NCBI RefSeq assembly: GCF_012927355.1
Contig: NZ_JABBGK010000001.1
Coordinates: forward strand, 744,001 to 808,000
Source of the DNA: Rhizobium terricola
GTDB lineage: Bacteria; Pseudomonadota; Alphaproteobacteria; Rhizobiales; Rhizobiaceae
DNA: 64,000 nt
Direction: 5' to 3'
Shown here piece after piece: positions 7,996 through 16,318 of the stretch. The position numbers were made by a program, and so were the translations under genes. Below the pieces are notes generated by a model. The model worked only from the letters and a program-made list of their open reading frames with translations, ran no database searches and was not told where the DNA came from. Numbering within the stretch: position 1 is the first letter of the stretch; each line of letters starts with the position of its first letter.

Positions 7996-8460
7996 TCAGG
8001 CGGCCTGAGCGAGCTCGTCGGCGATGACGGTGTCGAGGTTCAGGAAGCAGACCATCGACTTCTCCAGGGCGACGATGCCGCGGCAGAAGGCGCGCTGGGC
8101 TTCCGGAATGATTTCCGGGGCCGGCTGCAGGTCTTCGCCCTTGATGGTCATCATGTCGGAAACCTGTTCGACCAGCAGGCCGACCAGCTTGCCGGCGATG
8201 TCGGTGACGATGATGGCGGCACGCTCCGACGGTTCGGTCATCTTCATGCCGAGACGGCAGGCCATGTCGATGACCGGGATCACCGCGCCGCGCAGGTTGA
8301 TGAGGCCGAGCACGTAGGGCGGCGTATGCGGCATCGGGGTCACCGGGGCCCAGCCGCGGATTTCGCGGATCGCCATGATGTCGATGCAGAATTCCTGGTC
8401 GCCCAGATGGAACGACACGATTTCGAGGTATGCGCCGGACTGCTTGATTGCGTTGGACAT
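7996..8460 (-). CDS. cheW: Chemotaxis coupling protein CheW
   Basis: A 154-residue CheW-domain protein that links chemoreceptors to the kinase CheA in the polar signalling array. Characteristic stretches are FHLGDQEFCIDIMAIREIRG near the start, VLGLINLRGAVIPVIDM in the middle, and a final LNLDTVIADE. It starts three bases after the stop of the chemoreceptor gene, so both come from one transcript. There is no cheA, cheY or cheR nearby, so this is an unlinked receptor-adaptor pair that must use components encoded elsewhere. Length is normal for CheW. Confidence 0.93.
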   Translation of the reverse strand: MSNAIKQSGAYLEIVSFHLGDQEFCIDIMAIREIRGWAPVTPMPHTPPYVLGLINLRGAVIPVIDMACRLGMKMTEPSERAAIIVTDIAGKLVGLLVEQVSDMMTIKGEDLQPAPEIIPEAQRAFCRGIVALEKSMVCFLNLDTVIADELAQAA

Positions 8461-8463
8461 GTC

Positions 8464-10431
8464 TTAAAACTCTTCCCAGTTTTCGGCTGCCGCGCCCTGG
8501 CTTGCGCCACGGGCGGCAACATTGCGGTTGAAGGTCCCCGCGACCTTGTCGATGAGCGTCTTCGCGGGGGACGGTTTTGGCAGCGAGGCGGCGGTCGCCA
8601 CCTGCGGCTGACGGGGGGCGAAGTCACCCCCGGTCATCTTGAACTGGCCGACCAGGCGGGAGAGGTTCTCCGCATCGGTGGCCAGGGTATGGCTTGCCGC
8701 GTTGGTCTGCTCGACCATGGCGGCGTTCTGCTGGGTGACCTGGTCCATCTGACCGACGGCCGAATTGATCTCGCTGAGACCGACCGACTGTTCGCGGGCA
8801 GAGGTGAAGATCGCCTTGACGTGTTCGTTGATGTGCAGGACGTCGTCGCCGATGCGCTGCAGCGCCTCGCCGGCGGCGGTGACCAGCTCGACGCCGGTCT
8901 TCACTTCGTCGCTCGAGCGGCCGACCAGGGTCTTGATGTCGCGGGCGGCTTCGGCGGCGCGGCCGGCGAGTGCACGCACTTCCTGCGCGACGACGGCAAA
9001 ACCCTTGCCGGCATCACCGGCGCGGGCGGCCTCGACGCCAGCGTTCAGCGCCAGCAGGTTGGTCTGGAAGGCGATCTCGTCGACCACGTTGATGATCTTG
9101 CCGATCTCGCCGGTGGCGTCCTCGATGCGTTCCATCGCGGCCATCGCATTGTTGACCACGGAACCGGACTTTTCGGCATAGACCTTGGCGCTGTCGACCA
9201 TGTGGCTCGCCTCTTCGGCGCGCTCGGTGGCGTTGCGGACCGTGGCGGTGATCTCGTCGAGTGCGGCGGAGGTTTCCTCGAGGGAAGCGGCCTGCTGTTC
9301 GGTGCGGCGGGCGAGGTCGTCGGCGGCCGAGCGCATCTGCAGGCCATTGGCGCGGATCGAGCTGCTGTTCTGGGTAATCTCGCGCATCACCTGGTTCAGG
9401 TTCGCCGTCGTCTGGTTGAAATCGACGCGCAGGCGGTCGAGGTCGCCGTGGAAGGGTTCTGCGATCGAAACCGATAGATCGCCGTCGGACAGGCGGTTGA
9501 GGCCGAGGGCAAGCTGGTCGACGGCGTGCTTGACGGCGGCACTGTCGGCGGCGATGGCAGCGGCGCGCTCTTCGCGTTCCTGTTCGTTGCGGCGCGTTGC
9601 GGCACTGGTGGAGGCTTCGAGGTTCTGCTTTTCGATCGCCGCGTTGCGGAAGATCTCGACCGAGCGGGCCATGTCGCCGATCTCGTCGCTGCGTTCGACG
9701 GCATCGGTTCCGGCGTCATAGTTGCCGTCGACGATCCGTTGCATGGCGGTGCGGACGGCACGAATGCCGTTGACGATGGCATTGCCATGGATCGACTGGA
9801 GAAGCAGAACGGTCGCAAAGGCGAGTATGCCGAGGGCGAGCTGGATGTAGAGCGACTGCCGTGTGCGGGCCGTTGCTTCCTGGACGCGCTCTTCCAGCAT
9901 GTTGCCGGCGAGCGCCGAGGATTGGTCGAGCATGCCCGACAGCCGTTCGCCGGCACCGTCGATGATGTCGTCGATCCGCGCATAGTCCGCGTCTGCCGCG
10001 CCCGTCTCGATGAGGGCCTTGAGATCGACTTGGATCGCCTTCAGCGTCTCCGCGAGGTCGGCGTCGTAGCTTCCAACCAGGGCCGCATTGCCGGAATCGC
10101 TTGCGATCCCCTTGAGCACGCTCGCCCCGTCGGTCAGGATCTTGGCGGCCGCCGTGATGACCTCGACGCGCTCCGGCTGGATACTGCCTTCGGTCCGGTC
10201 GATGATGCTGTCCATGGCGGCCAGCACCAGCCGTGAATTGGCAAGCCGCATTTCATTGAGTTGCTCGACGTCCTGCTGCAGGACCAGGGTGCGCTTGAGG
10301 GCCGCATCCACCTGGACGTTCTCGTACCAGCCGACCGCAAGCATGGAGCCGATGCCGAACATGGTCGCCGCACCAAGCGTCATGAGACGCTGGCGTACCG
10401 ACAGTTTGCTGCCCGATATGAAATGTAGCAT
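8464..10431 (-). CDS. Methyl-accepting chemotaxis protein with CheR-tether tail
   Basis: A 655-residue chemoreceptor. Membrane segments lie at about residues 18-36 and 187-208, with a helical periplasmic sensor of about 150 residues between them that contains no recognisable ligand motif. A HAMP domain follows at about 210-262 and HAMP-like helices continue to about 345. The cytoplasmic signalling tip carries the hallmark GFAVVAQEVRALAGRAAEAA, which contacts CheA and CheW. The protein ends in NWEEF, very close to the NWETF pentapeptide of enteric receptors that tethers the methyltransferase CheR and the methylesterase CheB. The ligand is unknown. Confidence 0.92.
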   Translation of the reverse strand: MLHFISGSKLSVRQRLMTLGAATMFGIGSMLAVGWYENVQVDAALKRTLVLQQDVEQLNEMRLANSRLVLAAMDSIIDRTEGSIQPERVEVITAAAKILTDGASVLKGIASDSGNAALVGSYDADLAETLKAIQVDLKALIETGAADADYARIDDIIDGAGERLSGMLDQSSALAGNMLEERVQEATARTRQSLYIQLALGILAFATVLLLQSIHGNAIVNGIRAVRTAMQRIVDGNYDAGTDAVERSDEIGDMARSVEIFRNAAIEKQNLEASTSAATRRNEQEREERAAAIAADSAAVKHAVDQLALGLNRLSDGDLSVSIAEPFHGDLDRLRVDFNQTTANLNQVMREITQNSSSIRANGLQMRSAADDLARRTEQQAASLEETSAALDEITATVRNATERAEEASHMVDSAKVYAEKSGSVVNNAMAAMERIEDATGEIGKIINVVDEIAFQTNLLALNAGVEAARAGDAGKGFAVVAQEVRALAGRAAEAARDIKTLVGRSSDEVKTGVELVTAAGEALQRIGDDVLHINEHVKAIFTSAREQSVGLSEINSAVGQMDQVTQQNAAMVEQTNAASHTLATDAENLSRLVGQFKMTGGDFAPRQPQVATAASLPKPSPAKTLIDKVAGTFNRNVAARGASQGAAAENWEEF

Positions 10432-10624
10432 GCGCCTCCCCGATGGCCCAGCAGTGCGGCCGACGCGATGCGTCGACGCTTCCAGTGTGCATGCAGAGGC
10501 CCGAGGAAAGAGTTAATGCGTCCCGGCGGACGTTATGTCCGGCTGACCAATGGGGTCATCTCGCGTGTAAATGATCGCAAACAGTGGTTAAGCAACGGAT
10601 AATATGGCTAACAGAGTCGATTTC

Positions 10625-10678
10625 CACGGGGAAGGCCGGGCGGCGGGATCAGCGCCGAGCGGCCTTCGGTTCCCCGTG
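10625..10678 (-). terminator. Imperfect hairpin downstream of the DUF2189 gene
   Basis: CACGGGGA at 10625-10632 pairs with TCCCCGTG at 10671-10678, and AAGGCC next to it pairs with GGCCTT at 10661-10666 after a small bulge. It lies just past the stop of the minus-strand membrane protein gene. No T run is present. Confidence 0.4.
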
Positions 10679-10681
10679 CGA

Positions 10682-11470
10682 TCAGGCAACGGCAATGGCG
10701 CGGCGATAGAGGTGCCACGTCGCGTGGCCGAGAATGGGCAGGGCGACGAACAGCCCGAGGAAACCCGGGATCAGGGCGAGAATGGCGATCACGGCGACAA
10801 TGACCCCGAAGGTGAGCATCGGCAGCATGTTTTCGCTCACCGTCCGGATGCTGGTGAGCATCGCCGTAACGAAATCGAGATCGTGGTCGAGCAGCAGTGG
10901 CATCGATATGACAGTCAGCGAAAAGAGGATCGTCGCGATCACTGCGCCGACGATTGTTCCGACGACGAGGAAGAGCATGCCCTGCGGGGTGGTCGTTACG
11001 ACGGTCACGAAGGCGGCGAGCGTCGCGGGGATCTTGAAGCCGAGGAACAGCGCCAGCAACAGGCGTACCTGGTAGATCCAGATCCAGAAGATGAAGAGGA
11101 CGGCGAAGGCCATCCAGGACAACTGGCGTTCCCGCTGGCGGAACACCTCGGTCAGGACGCTGCGCCACGTGATCGGATCGCCGCGTTCGTGGCGACGGCT
11201 CACCTCATAGAGGCCGACCGCGACGAAGGGGCCGATGAGCGGAAAGCCGATCGCGACAGGAATGATCATCCAGGGCTGGTGGTAGAGGCTGAGCGCCACC
11301 AAAATGAAGAGGCCGCCCAGCGCATAGATGCCTCCGAAGAACAGACCGAAGGCGGGAAAGCGCCGGAAGTCTGCAAGCCCTTCCTTCAGCGCGGCGGTGA
11401 CGTCGTTCATGCCGAGCGGATTGATCCGCAACTTGGCCTGCGGGGCTCCTTGAACTGTCTGCTCTCCCAT
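10682..11470 (-). CDS. DUF2189 domain integral membrane protein
   Basis: A 262-residue membrane protein with about six hydrophobic segments. The opening INPLGMNDVTAALKEGLADF is typical of DUF2189, a family common in alphaproteobacteria with no assigned function. The ATG at 11470 is chosen because GGGAGGGA precedes it; an in-frame ATG at 11500 lacks such a site. It is a single-gene unit, divergent from a 52-residue membrane protein gene. No conserved charged residue pattern suggests a transport or catalytic role. Confidence 0.82.
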   Translation of the reverse strand: MGEQTVQGAPQAKLRINPLGMNDVTAALKEGLADFRRFPAFGLFFGGIYALGGLFILVALSLYHQPWMIIPVAIGFPLIGPFVAVGLYEVSRRHERGDPITWRSVLTEVFRQRERQLSWMAFAVLFIFWIWIYQVRLLLALFLGFKIPATLAAFVTVVTTTPQGMLFLVVGTIVGAVIATILFSLTVISMPLLLDHDLDFVTAMLTSIRTVSENMLPMLTFGVIVAVIAILALIPGFLGLFVALPILGHATWHLYRRAIAVA

Positions 11471-11611
11471 TCGTCCCTCCCAAGACTGCCGGTCACTCAC
11501 TCACAATGCTTCCAAGCTCGCAGAAGAATCATTGAAATTCATCAAATTTCTTGAGGGTATCTGAAAAACTTCTCCCTTCCGCTGAAGCGCGGGCGCTATT
11601 ATAAAGAGGCC

Positions 11612-11770
11612 ATGGAACAGATCGCCGGAAAATCAACGAACCATCTTCTTGTCGCGGGCTTCGTCGCGGCAGGCGTTCTCTTGTCCGGTCTCGTTTTTGC
11701 CGGTTGGCTGCGCTTTGCCTCGGACATCGTTCTGACCTTTGCCGAGAACGGGCTTTCCTCCTGTCTCTGA
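11612..11770 (+). CDS. 52-residue single-pass membrane protein
   Basis: A short reading frame starting MEQIAGKSTNHLLVAGFVAA and ending at TGA at 11768-11770. It has one hydrophobic segment at about residues 12-33 and a short amphipathic tail. An AAGAGG ribosome-binding site sits two bases before the ATG. Codon use fits the genome, with many G or C third positions. I do not recognise a family. It precedes the SCO1 gene by 144 bases on the same strand, which allows but does not prove a link with copper delivery or the respiratory chain. Confidence 0.55.
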   Translation: MEQIAGKSTNHLLVAGFVAAGVLLSGLVFAGWLRFASDIVLTFAENGLSSCL

Positions 11771-11914
11771 GGGGCGGGCGGCTGAGACAAATCCGCGCGC
11801 TTCTGGCGGATGACAGGCTGTTGATTTGCACTTTCTCGCGGAACGGCCTAACGGCTCTCGACTGAGCGCCAGGCGGCTTCGTCTCGCCGGCACGCGATGA
11901 GGATTTGACGACTG

Positions 11915-12514
11915 ATGAAGACCTTGCGGATTATTCTTTGGGCGGCGGTGATTGTGCTTGCCGGTGTGCTGGGCTGGCTGACGTTTGCCGTGACGGACAG
12001 CAAGGACAAGATGGCGGAAGCACCGTTCGGCGTGCCGTTTGAGCTTGTCGACCAGAACGGCAAGCCGATCACGGAAAAGGCCTTCCGTGGCAAGCCGACG
12101 GCGCTGTTCTTCGGCTTCACGCATTGCCCCGAAGTCTGCCCGACCACGCTGTTCGAGCTCAATGGCTGGCTGACCCAGGTCGATCCGGACAAGTCGAAAC
12201 TTCAGGCCTACTTCGTCACCGTGGATCCGGAGCGCGACACGCCCGAGCTGCTCGGCGCCTATATCTCCAACGTCACCGACCGCGTGATCGGCATCGCCGG
12301 CGATCCGCAGAAGGTGGGCGAGGTGGTCAAGGGCTTCCGTGTGTATGCCAAGAAGATCCCGCTCGACGAGAAGGATCCGAACGGCGATTACACGATGGAC
12401 CACACGGCTTCGATCTTCCTGCTCGATGCGGAAGGTCGTTTCGTCGGCACGATCTCCTATGGCGAGAACCCGGATGTCGCCGTCAAGAAGCTCGAGAACC
12501 TGATGAAGGGGTGA
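11915..12514 (+). CDS. SCO1/SenC family copper chaperone
   Basis: A 199-residue thioredoxin-fold protein anchored by an N-terminal membrane segment (about residues 5-24) with its domain in the periplasm. The copper ligands are Cys71 and Cys75 in THCPEVCPT and His163 in YTMDHTAS, all present. Members deliver Cu(I) to the CuA centre of cytochrome c oxidase subunit II or keep its cysteines reduced. No cytochrome oxidase genes are nearby. prmA follows after 123 bases on the same strand. Confidence 0.92.
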   Translation: MKTLRIILWAAVIVLAGVLGWLTFAVTDSKDKMAEAPFGVPFELVDQNGKPITEKAFRGKPTALFFGFTHCPEVCPTTLFELNGWLTQVDPDKSKLQAYFVTVDPERDTPELLGAYISNVTDRVIGIAGDPQKVGEVVKGFRVYAKKIPLDEKDPNGDYTMDHTASIFLLDAEGRFVGTISYGENPDVAVKKLENLMKG

Positions 12515-12637
12515 TCACGCCCCCGGCGGCGCCGGAGGCTGTTGCCTTCCGGGCCGCGCCATTGTACCGCAGGCTCTTGCGAAAGGGCGGCCGCAGAGGC
12601 CTTGCCCGGCTTTTCCATTTCGACAGGATGACCGACC

Positions 12638-13516
12638 GTGAGTGAAATCCGCCTCTATGTGACGACCACCGAAGCGAAGGCGTCGGACGTTCTCGATCTG
12701 ATGACGATCTGCTTCGGCGAAGAGGACTTTGCGATCGCCACCACCGAGATCGACGAGAAGAACGACGTCTGGGAGGCTTCGGTCTATCTGATGACGAACG
12801 AGGAGGACGAGGTTCGCGGTCGTCTCGAAGAGCTTCTGGCCGAGCCTTATCCCGACCTGCCGATCGAGAGGGAAGTGATCCCCGACGTCGACTGGATCGC
12901 CAAGTCGCTCGAGGGGCTGAAGCCGGTCAGGGCAGGACGCTTCATCGTCCATGGTTCACACGATCGCGACAAGGTCCGCGTCAACGACCTCGCCATCGAG
13001 ATCGAGGCTGGACAGGCCTTCGGCACCGGCCATCACGGGACGACGGCCGGATGCCTGGAAATGATCGGCGATGTGGTCCGCTCCCGTCCGGTCACGAGGG
13101 CGCTCGACCTCGGCACCGGCAGCGGCGTTCTCGCCATCGCCGTGCGCAAGCTGAAGCGCATTCCGGTCCTCGCCACCGACATAGATCCGGTCGCGACCCG
13201 GGTCGCGGAAAACAATGCGCGGGACAACGGCATCATCGACGGGATCGAGTTCCGCACGGCGCCCGGCTTCCATTCGACGGCCTTCTCCGAATTCGGCCCC
13301 TTCGATCTGATCATCGCCAACATCCTGGCGCGGCCGCTGATGAAGATGGCGCCGCAGCTGGTCGCTCATCTGCAGCCCGGCGGTTCGGTCATTCTGTCGG
13401 GCATTCTGGCCAGTCAGCGCTGGAAGGTCATCGCGGCCTATAACGGTGCCGGGCTCGGCCATGTGAAGACCATCTGGCGAAACGGCTGGGTCACCATCCA
13501 CCTGCGGCACGGCTGA
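12638..13516 (+). CDS. prmA: Ribosomal protein L11 methyltransferase
   Basis: A 292-residue SAM-dependent methyltransferase that trimethylates lysines and the N terminus of ribosomal protein L11. The N-terminal domain (about 1-100) recognises L11. The C-terminal Rossmann domain has LDLGTGSGVLAIA for SAM binding and ANILARPL as motif IV, the PrmA form of the catalytic loop. Ahead of it, AFGTGHHGTT is the family signature. The start is GTG at 12638. A strong bidirectional terminator follows the gene. Confidence 0.95.
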   Translation: MSEIRLYVTTTEAKASDVLDLMTICFGEEDFAIATTEIDEKNDVWEASVYLMTNEEDEVRGRLEELLAEPYPDLPIEREVIPDVDWIAKSLEGLKPVRAGRFIVHGSHDRDKVRVNDLAIEIEAGQAFGTGHHGTTAGCLEMIGDVVRSRPVTRALDLGTGSGVLAIAVRKLKRIPVLATDIDPVATRVAENNARDNGIIDGIEFRTAPGFHSTAFSEFGPFDLIIANILARPLMKMAPQLVAHLQPGGSVILSGILASQRWKVIAAYNGAGLGHVKTIWRNGWVTIHLRHG

Positions 13517-13594
13517 AGCAGGGCAAAAAAGATCGATGCAATGATGCGTCGCACAATTGCATTGAGCGCATAACGCCCGGAAAATCCAGACAAC

Positions 13595-13628
13595 GAAAAA
13601 GGCGGCATCGCGAGATGCCGCCTTTTTC
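13595..13628. terminator. Bidirectional terminator between prmA and the DUF1127 gene
   Basis: A perfect 15-base-pair stem (13595-13609 with 13614-13628) capped by a GCGA tetraloop, with A and T runs on its outer arms. It can end prmA transcription on the plus strand and the small DUF1127-like gene on the minus strand. Confidence 0.88.
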
Positions 13629-13729
13629 GGATCAGTTGCCTGATCGGGAGCCTGCGAGCTTTGGGAGGAGAGCGTCGAGCAGGCGTAACGGATCGGGTGC
13701 TTGGCCCCTTCCGATCGTCGTTTGACGGA

Positions 13730-13903
13730 TCAGAAGATGCTCGTGCGGGCACCCTTGCTGCGCAGTTCGTCACGCGTGGTGCCGAGGGTTGCGAGGGTCT
13801 TGTCGTCAAGGCTCAGAAGCGCGCCGTTGACATAGCGGCTTGCCTGACGTTCGCGGGCGGCGATCAGGTTCTGATAGGCGGTGCGAAAGAAGGAGTTTGC
13901 CAT
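13730..13903 (-). CDS. Small DUF1127-like protein
   Basis: A 57-residue basic protein, starting MANSFFRTAYQNLIAARERQ and containing a helical segment rich in Arg and Leu (TLATLGTTRDELRSKG). The pattern of L-x-D-x-L-A-x-L-G-x-T-R-x-E-L matches the DUF1127 family, which is abundant in alphaproteobacteria and has been linked to RNA turnover and phosphate or carbon metabolism in some species. The ATG at 13903 has AAGGAAC upstream. A much longer in-frame extension is possible but has unlikely composition. A terminator lies beyond the stop. Confidence 0.75.
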   Translation of the reverse strand: MANSFFRTAYQNLIAARERQASRYVNGALLSLDDKTLATLGTTRDELRSKGARTSIF

Positions 13904-13997
13904 CGTCTTGTTCCTTGTCCGGTCCGAAATGGGCCGTTCGATGGTTCGAATATAGGGGCCGCAAACGCTTTGAGGCAGAGGGGGTGCTACATGGGTG

Positions 13998-14009
13998 TTA
14001 TGCGCATAA
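13998..14009. promoter_or_regulatory. Perfect 12-base palindrome TTATGCGCATAA, possible operator
   Basis: The palindrome lies in the 278-base divergent region between the DUF1127-like gene (95 bases upstream of its start) and the aminopeptidase gene (173 bases upstream). It is the only perfect palindrome of this length I noticed in the interval. No regulator can be named. Confidence 0.35.
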
Positions 14010-14181
14010 TGCAAGGCTTGGCGATTTCCTTCCTGTTTTCCTGCTGATGTGCGCAAAATTTGGGCGCTGTGCCGCTTAAATGGTGCAGTGCGAAGGAGGG
14101 CCCGTAGCGTTTGAGTTGGTGCGCCCTTCGACAGACTTGCTATAACGGCGTCCGTGAGATTCCAGCTTCGAAAGCGCGCCC

Positions 14182-16029
14182 ATGTTCCAGTCCTTCGACG
14201 TCACTTCCACTCCTGAGTTCGGCCGCGAGCGGGTCGAGGCGCTGAGGGCCCGGTTCGCCGCGCTCGGCATCGACGGTTTCCTCGTGCCGCGCGCCGACGA
14301 ATACCAGGGCGAGTACGTCCCGGCGTCTGCCGAGCGGTTGTCGTGGCTGACCGGTTTCACCGGGTCCGCCGGCATGGCGCTGGTCACTGCGGACAAGGCC
14401 GTTGTCTTCGTTGACGGGCGTTACGTGACGCAGCTTGCCGAGCAGGTCGATCCGGCGGTCTTCACCGCGGGCGATCTGGTCAACGAGCCGCCGCACAAGT
14501 GGATCGCCAGGAACGTCCACCGGGGTTTCCGCCTCGGCATCGATCCATGGCTGCACACCGGTCAGGAAGTCACGCGCCTCGAAAAGGCATTGACCGATCT
14601 CGACGGCACCCTGGTCATTCTGCCGTCGAACCCGCTCGATGCGCTGTGGAGCGACCGCCCGGAGGAGCCGCTTGGTGCGGTTTCGATCCAGTCGATCGCC
14701 TATTCCGGCGTGCTGGCCAAGGACAAGATCGCCCGAATCGCGGCCGACCTCGCCGAGGCGAAGACCGACGCCGCGCTGATCACCGATCCCTCGTCGATCG
14801 CCTGGATCTTCAACATCCGCGGCGCCGACGTGCCGCACACGCCGCATCCGCTGGCGCGCGCGATCATCCGGGCCGACGGTTCGGCCGAGCTCTTCCTCGA
14901 CAAGCGCAAGACCGGCATCGAGGCCGAGGCCTATCTCGGCCAGCTCTGCAGGCAGATCGATCCGCGCCTGCTGGTCGCGCATCTGGAGAAGCTCGCGGTC
15001 GAGCAGAAGCGTGTTCTGGTCGACCCGGAACTCGCCCCCTTTGCCCTCGTCGAACTCATCCGTGGTCACGGCGGCACCGTGGTCAACGGCGCCGACCCGG
15101 CCAAGATCCCCCGTGCCGTGAAGAACAGCGTCGAGCTCAACGGCTCGGCTGTGGCGCATCTGCAGGACGGGGTCGCAGTCGTCGAGTTCCTCTCCTGGCT
15201 CGATGACCAGCATCCGGGAACGATCACCGAGATCGAAGCGGCCAAGGCGCTCGAGGCGGCGCGGATGCGGGTCGGCGAGCGCATGCAGAACCCGCTGAAG
15301 GACATCTCCTTCGACACCATCGCCGGTGCCGGCGAACACGGGGCGGTCATCCACTATCGCGCCACGACCACAACCGACCGGCCGCTCAATTCCGGCGAGA
15401 TCTTCCTGATCGATTCCGGGGCGCAATATGTCAACGGCACCACCGACATCACGCGCTCGGTGGCGATCGGGGCGGTTTCCGACGAGCACAAGCGGTTCTT
15501 CACGCTGGTCCTGAAGGGCATGATCGCGATCAGCATGGCGCGCTTCCCGAAGGGCACCCGCGGCTGCGACCTTGATCCGCTGGCGCGCGTGGCGCTGTGG
15601 AAGGCCGGCGCAGACTACGCACACGGGACAGGCCATGGGGTCGGCTCCTATCTTTCCGTCCATGAGGGACCCCAGCGTATTTCGCGGCTCGCCACGCAGG
15701 AACTGCTGCCCGGCATGATCCTGTCGAACGAGCCGGGCTATTATCGCCCCGGCGCCTTCGGCATCCGCATCGAGAACCTCGTCTATGTCCGCGAGGCCGA
15801 AGCGATCGAGGGCGGCGACATGCCGATGCTGGGTTTCGAGACGCTGACCTATGTGCCGATCGACAAGTATCTGGTGGTCACCGAACTCCTGACCCGCGAG
15901 GAACTGCGCTGGCTCGACGACTATCATGGCCGCACCCGCGACGAGCTGATGCCGCTGATGCATGACGAGAAGGCGAAGGCCTGGCTTGCGCGGGCGACCG
16001 AGCCGTTCAGCCGATCAGCTGGCGCATGA
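14182..16029 (+). CDS. Aminopeptidase P family protein (Xaa-Pro aminopeptidase, M24B)
   Basis: A 615-residue M24B peptidase that releases an N-terminal residue linked to proline. It has two creatinase-like N domains (about 20-160 and 165-320) followed by the pita-bread catalytic domain. The metal ligands are Asp411 and Asp422 (DSGAQYVNGTTD), His485 (GTGHGVG), Glu517 (NEPGYY) and Glu553 (FETLTY), so the dimetal centre is intact. The three-domain length equals that of eukaryotic cytosolic XPNPEP1-like enzymes, which also occur in alphaproteobacteria. No signal peptide is seen. The 3' end overlaps the convergent azlD-like gene by 23 bases. Confidence 0.92.
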   Translation: MFQSFDVTSTPEFGRERVEALRARFAALGIDGFLVPRADEYQGEYVPASAERLSWLTGFTGSAGMALVTADKAVVFVDGRYVTQLAEQVDPAVFTAGDLVNEPPHKWIARNVHRGFRLGIDPWLHTGQEVTRLEKALTDLDGTLVILPSNPLDALWSDRPEEPLGAVSIQSIAYSGVLAKDKIARIAADLAEAKTDAALITDPSSIAWIFNIRGADVPHTPHPLARAIIRADGSAELFLDKRKTGIEAEAYLGQLCRQIDPRLLVAHLEKLAVEQKRVLVDPELAPFALVELIRGHGGTVVNGADPAKIPRAVKNSVELNGSAVAHLQDGVAVVEFLSWLDDQHPGTITEIEAAKALEAARMRVGERMQNPLKDISFDTIAGAGEHGAVIHYRATTTTDRPLNSGEIFLIDSGAQYVNGTTDITRSVAIGAVSDEHKRFFTLVLKGMIAISMARFPKGTRGCDLDPLARVALWKAGADYAHGTGHGVGSYLSVHEGPQRISRLATQELLPGMILSNEPGYYRPGAFGIRIENLVYVREAEAIEGGDMPMLGFETLTYVPIDKYLVVTELLTREELRWLDDYHGRTRDELMPLMHDEKAKAWLARATEPFSRSAGA

Positions 16030-16318
16030 GCATCACGGCGACCCAGCCGCCGACGAGCATCGGGATCGCGCTGAAACGCAGGCCGATCAGCAGCGAAAGC
16101 GCCATCGCGACCTTGACGTCGGGCCCGCCGGAGAAGAAGGCGGGTGCGACGAGGGTGGTGAGAACGGCGGCGGGAACGGCGTTGAGGGCAGCGTCGAGGC
16201 GCGGCGACACGGTCTTCATCCGGCTGATCAGCAGGTAGCCGCCGATCCGGGTCAGATAGGTTGCCGCGGCCCCGGCGAGGATCAGCAGCGTCATGTGGGG
16301 CGTGAAGAGCTCGCTCAT
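16007..16318 (-). CDS. AzlD-like branched-chain amino acid exporter subunit
   Basis: A 103-residue membrane protein with three to four hydrophobic segments, starting MSELFTPHMTLLILAGAAAT. Size and position match AzlD, the small partner of AzlC in two-component export of branched-chain amino acids and analogues. Its ATG overlaps the AzlC stop (ATGA at 16315-16318), implying translational coupling. The last 23 bases overlap the end of the oppositely oriented aminopeptidase gene. Confidence 0.88.
   Translation of the reverse strand: MSELFTPHMTLLILAGAAATYLTRIGGYLLISRMKTVSPRLDAALNAVPAAVLTTLVAPAFFSGGPDVKVAMALSLLIGLRFSAIPMLVGGWVAVMLMRQLIG

Noticed and set aside
13921-13960. A GGTTCGAAT string suggesting a tRNA T-loop
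   Set aside because: No acceptor, D or anticodon stems can be built around it on either strand.
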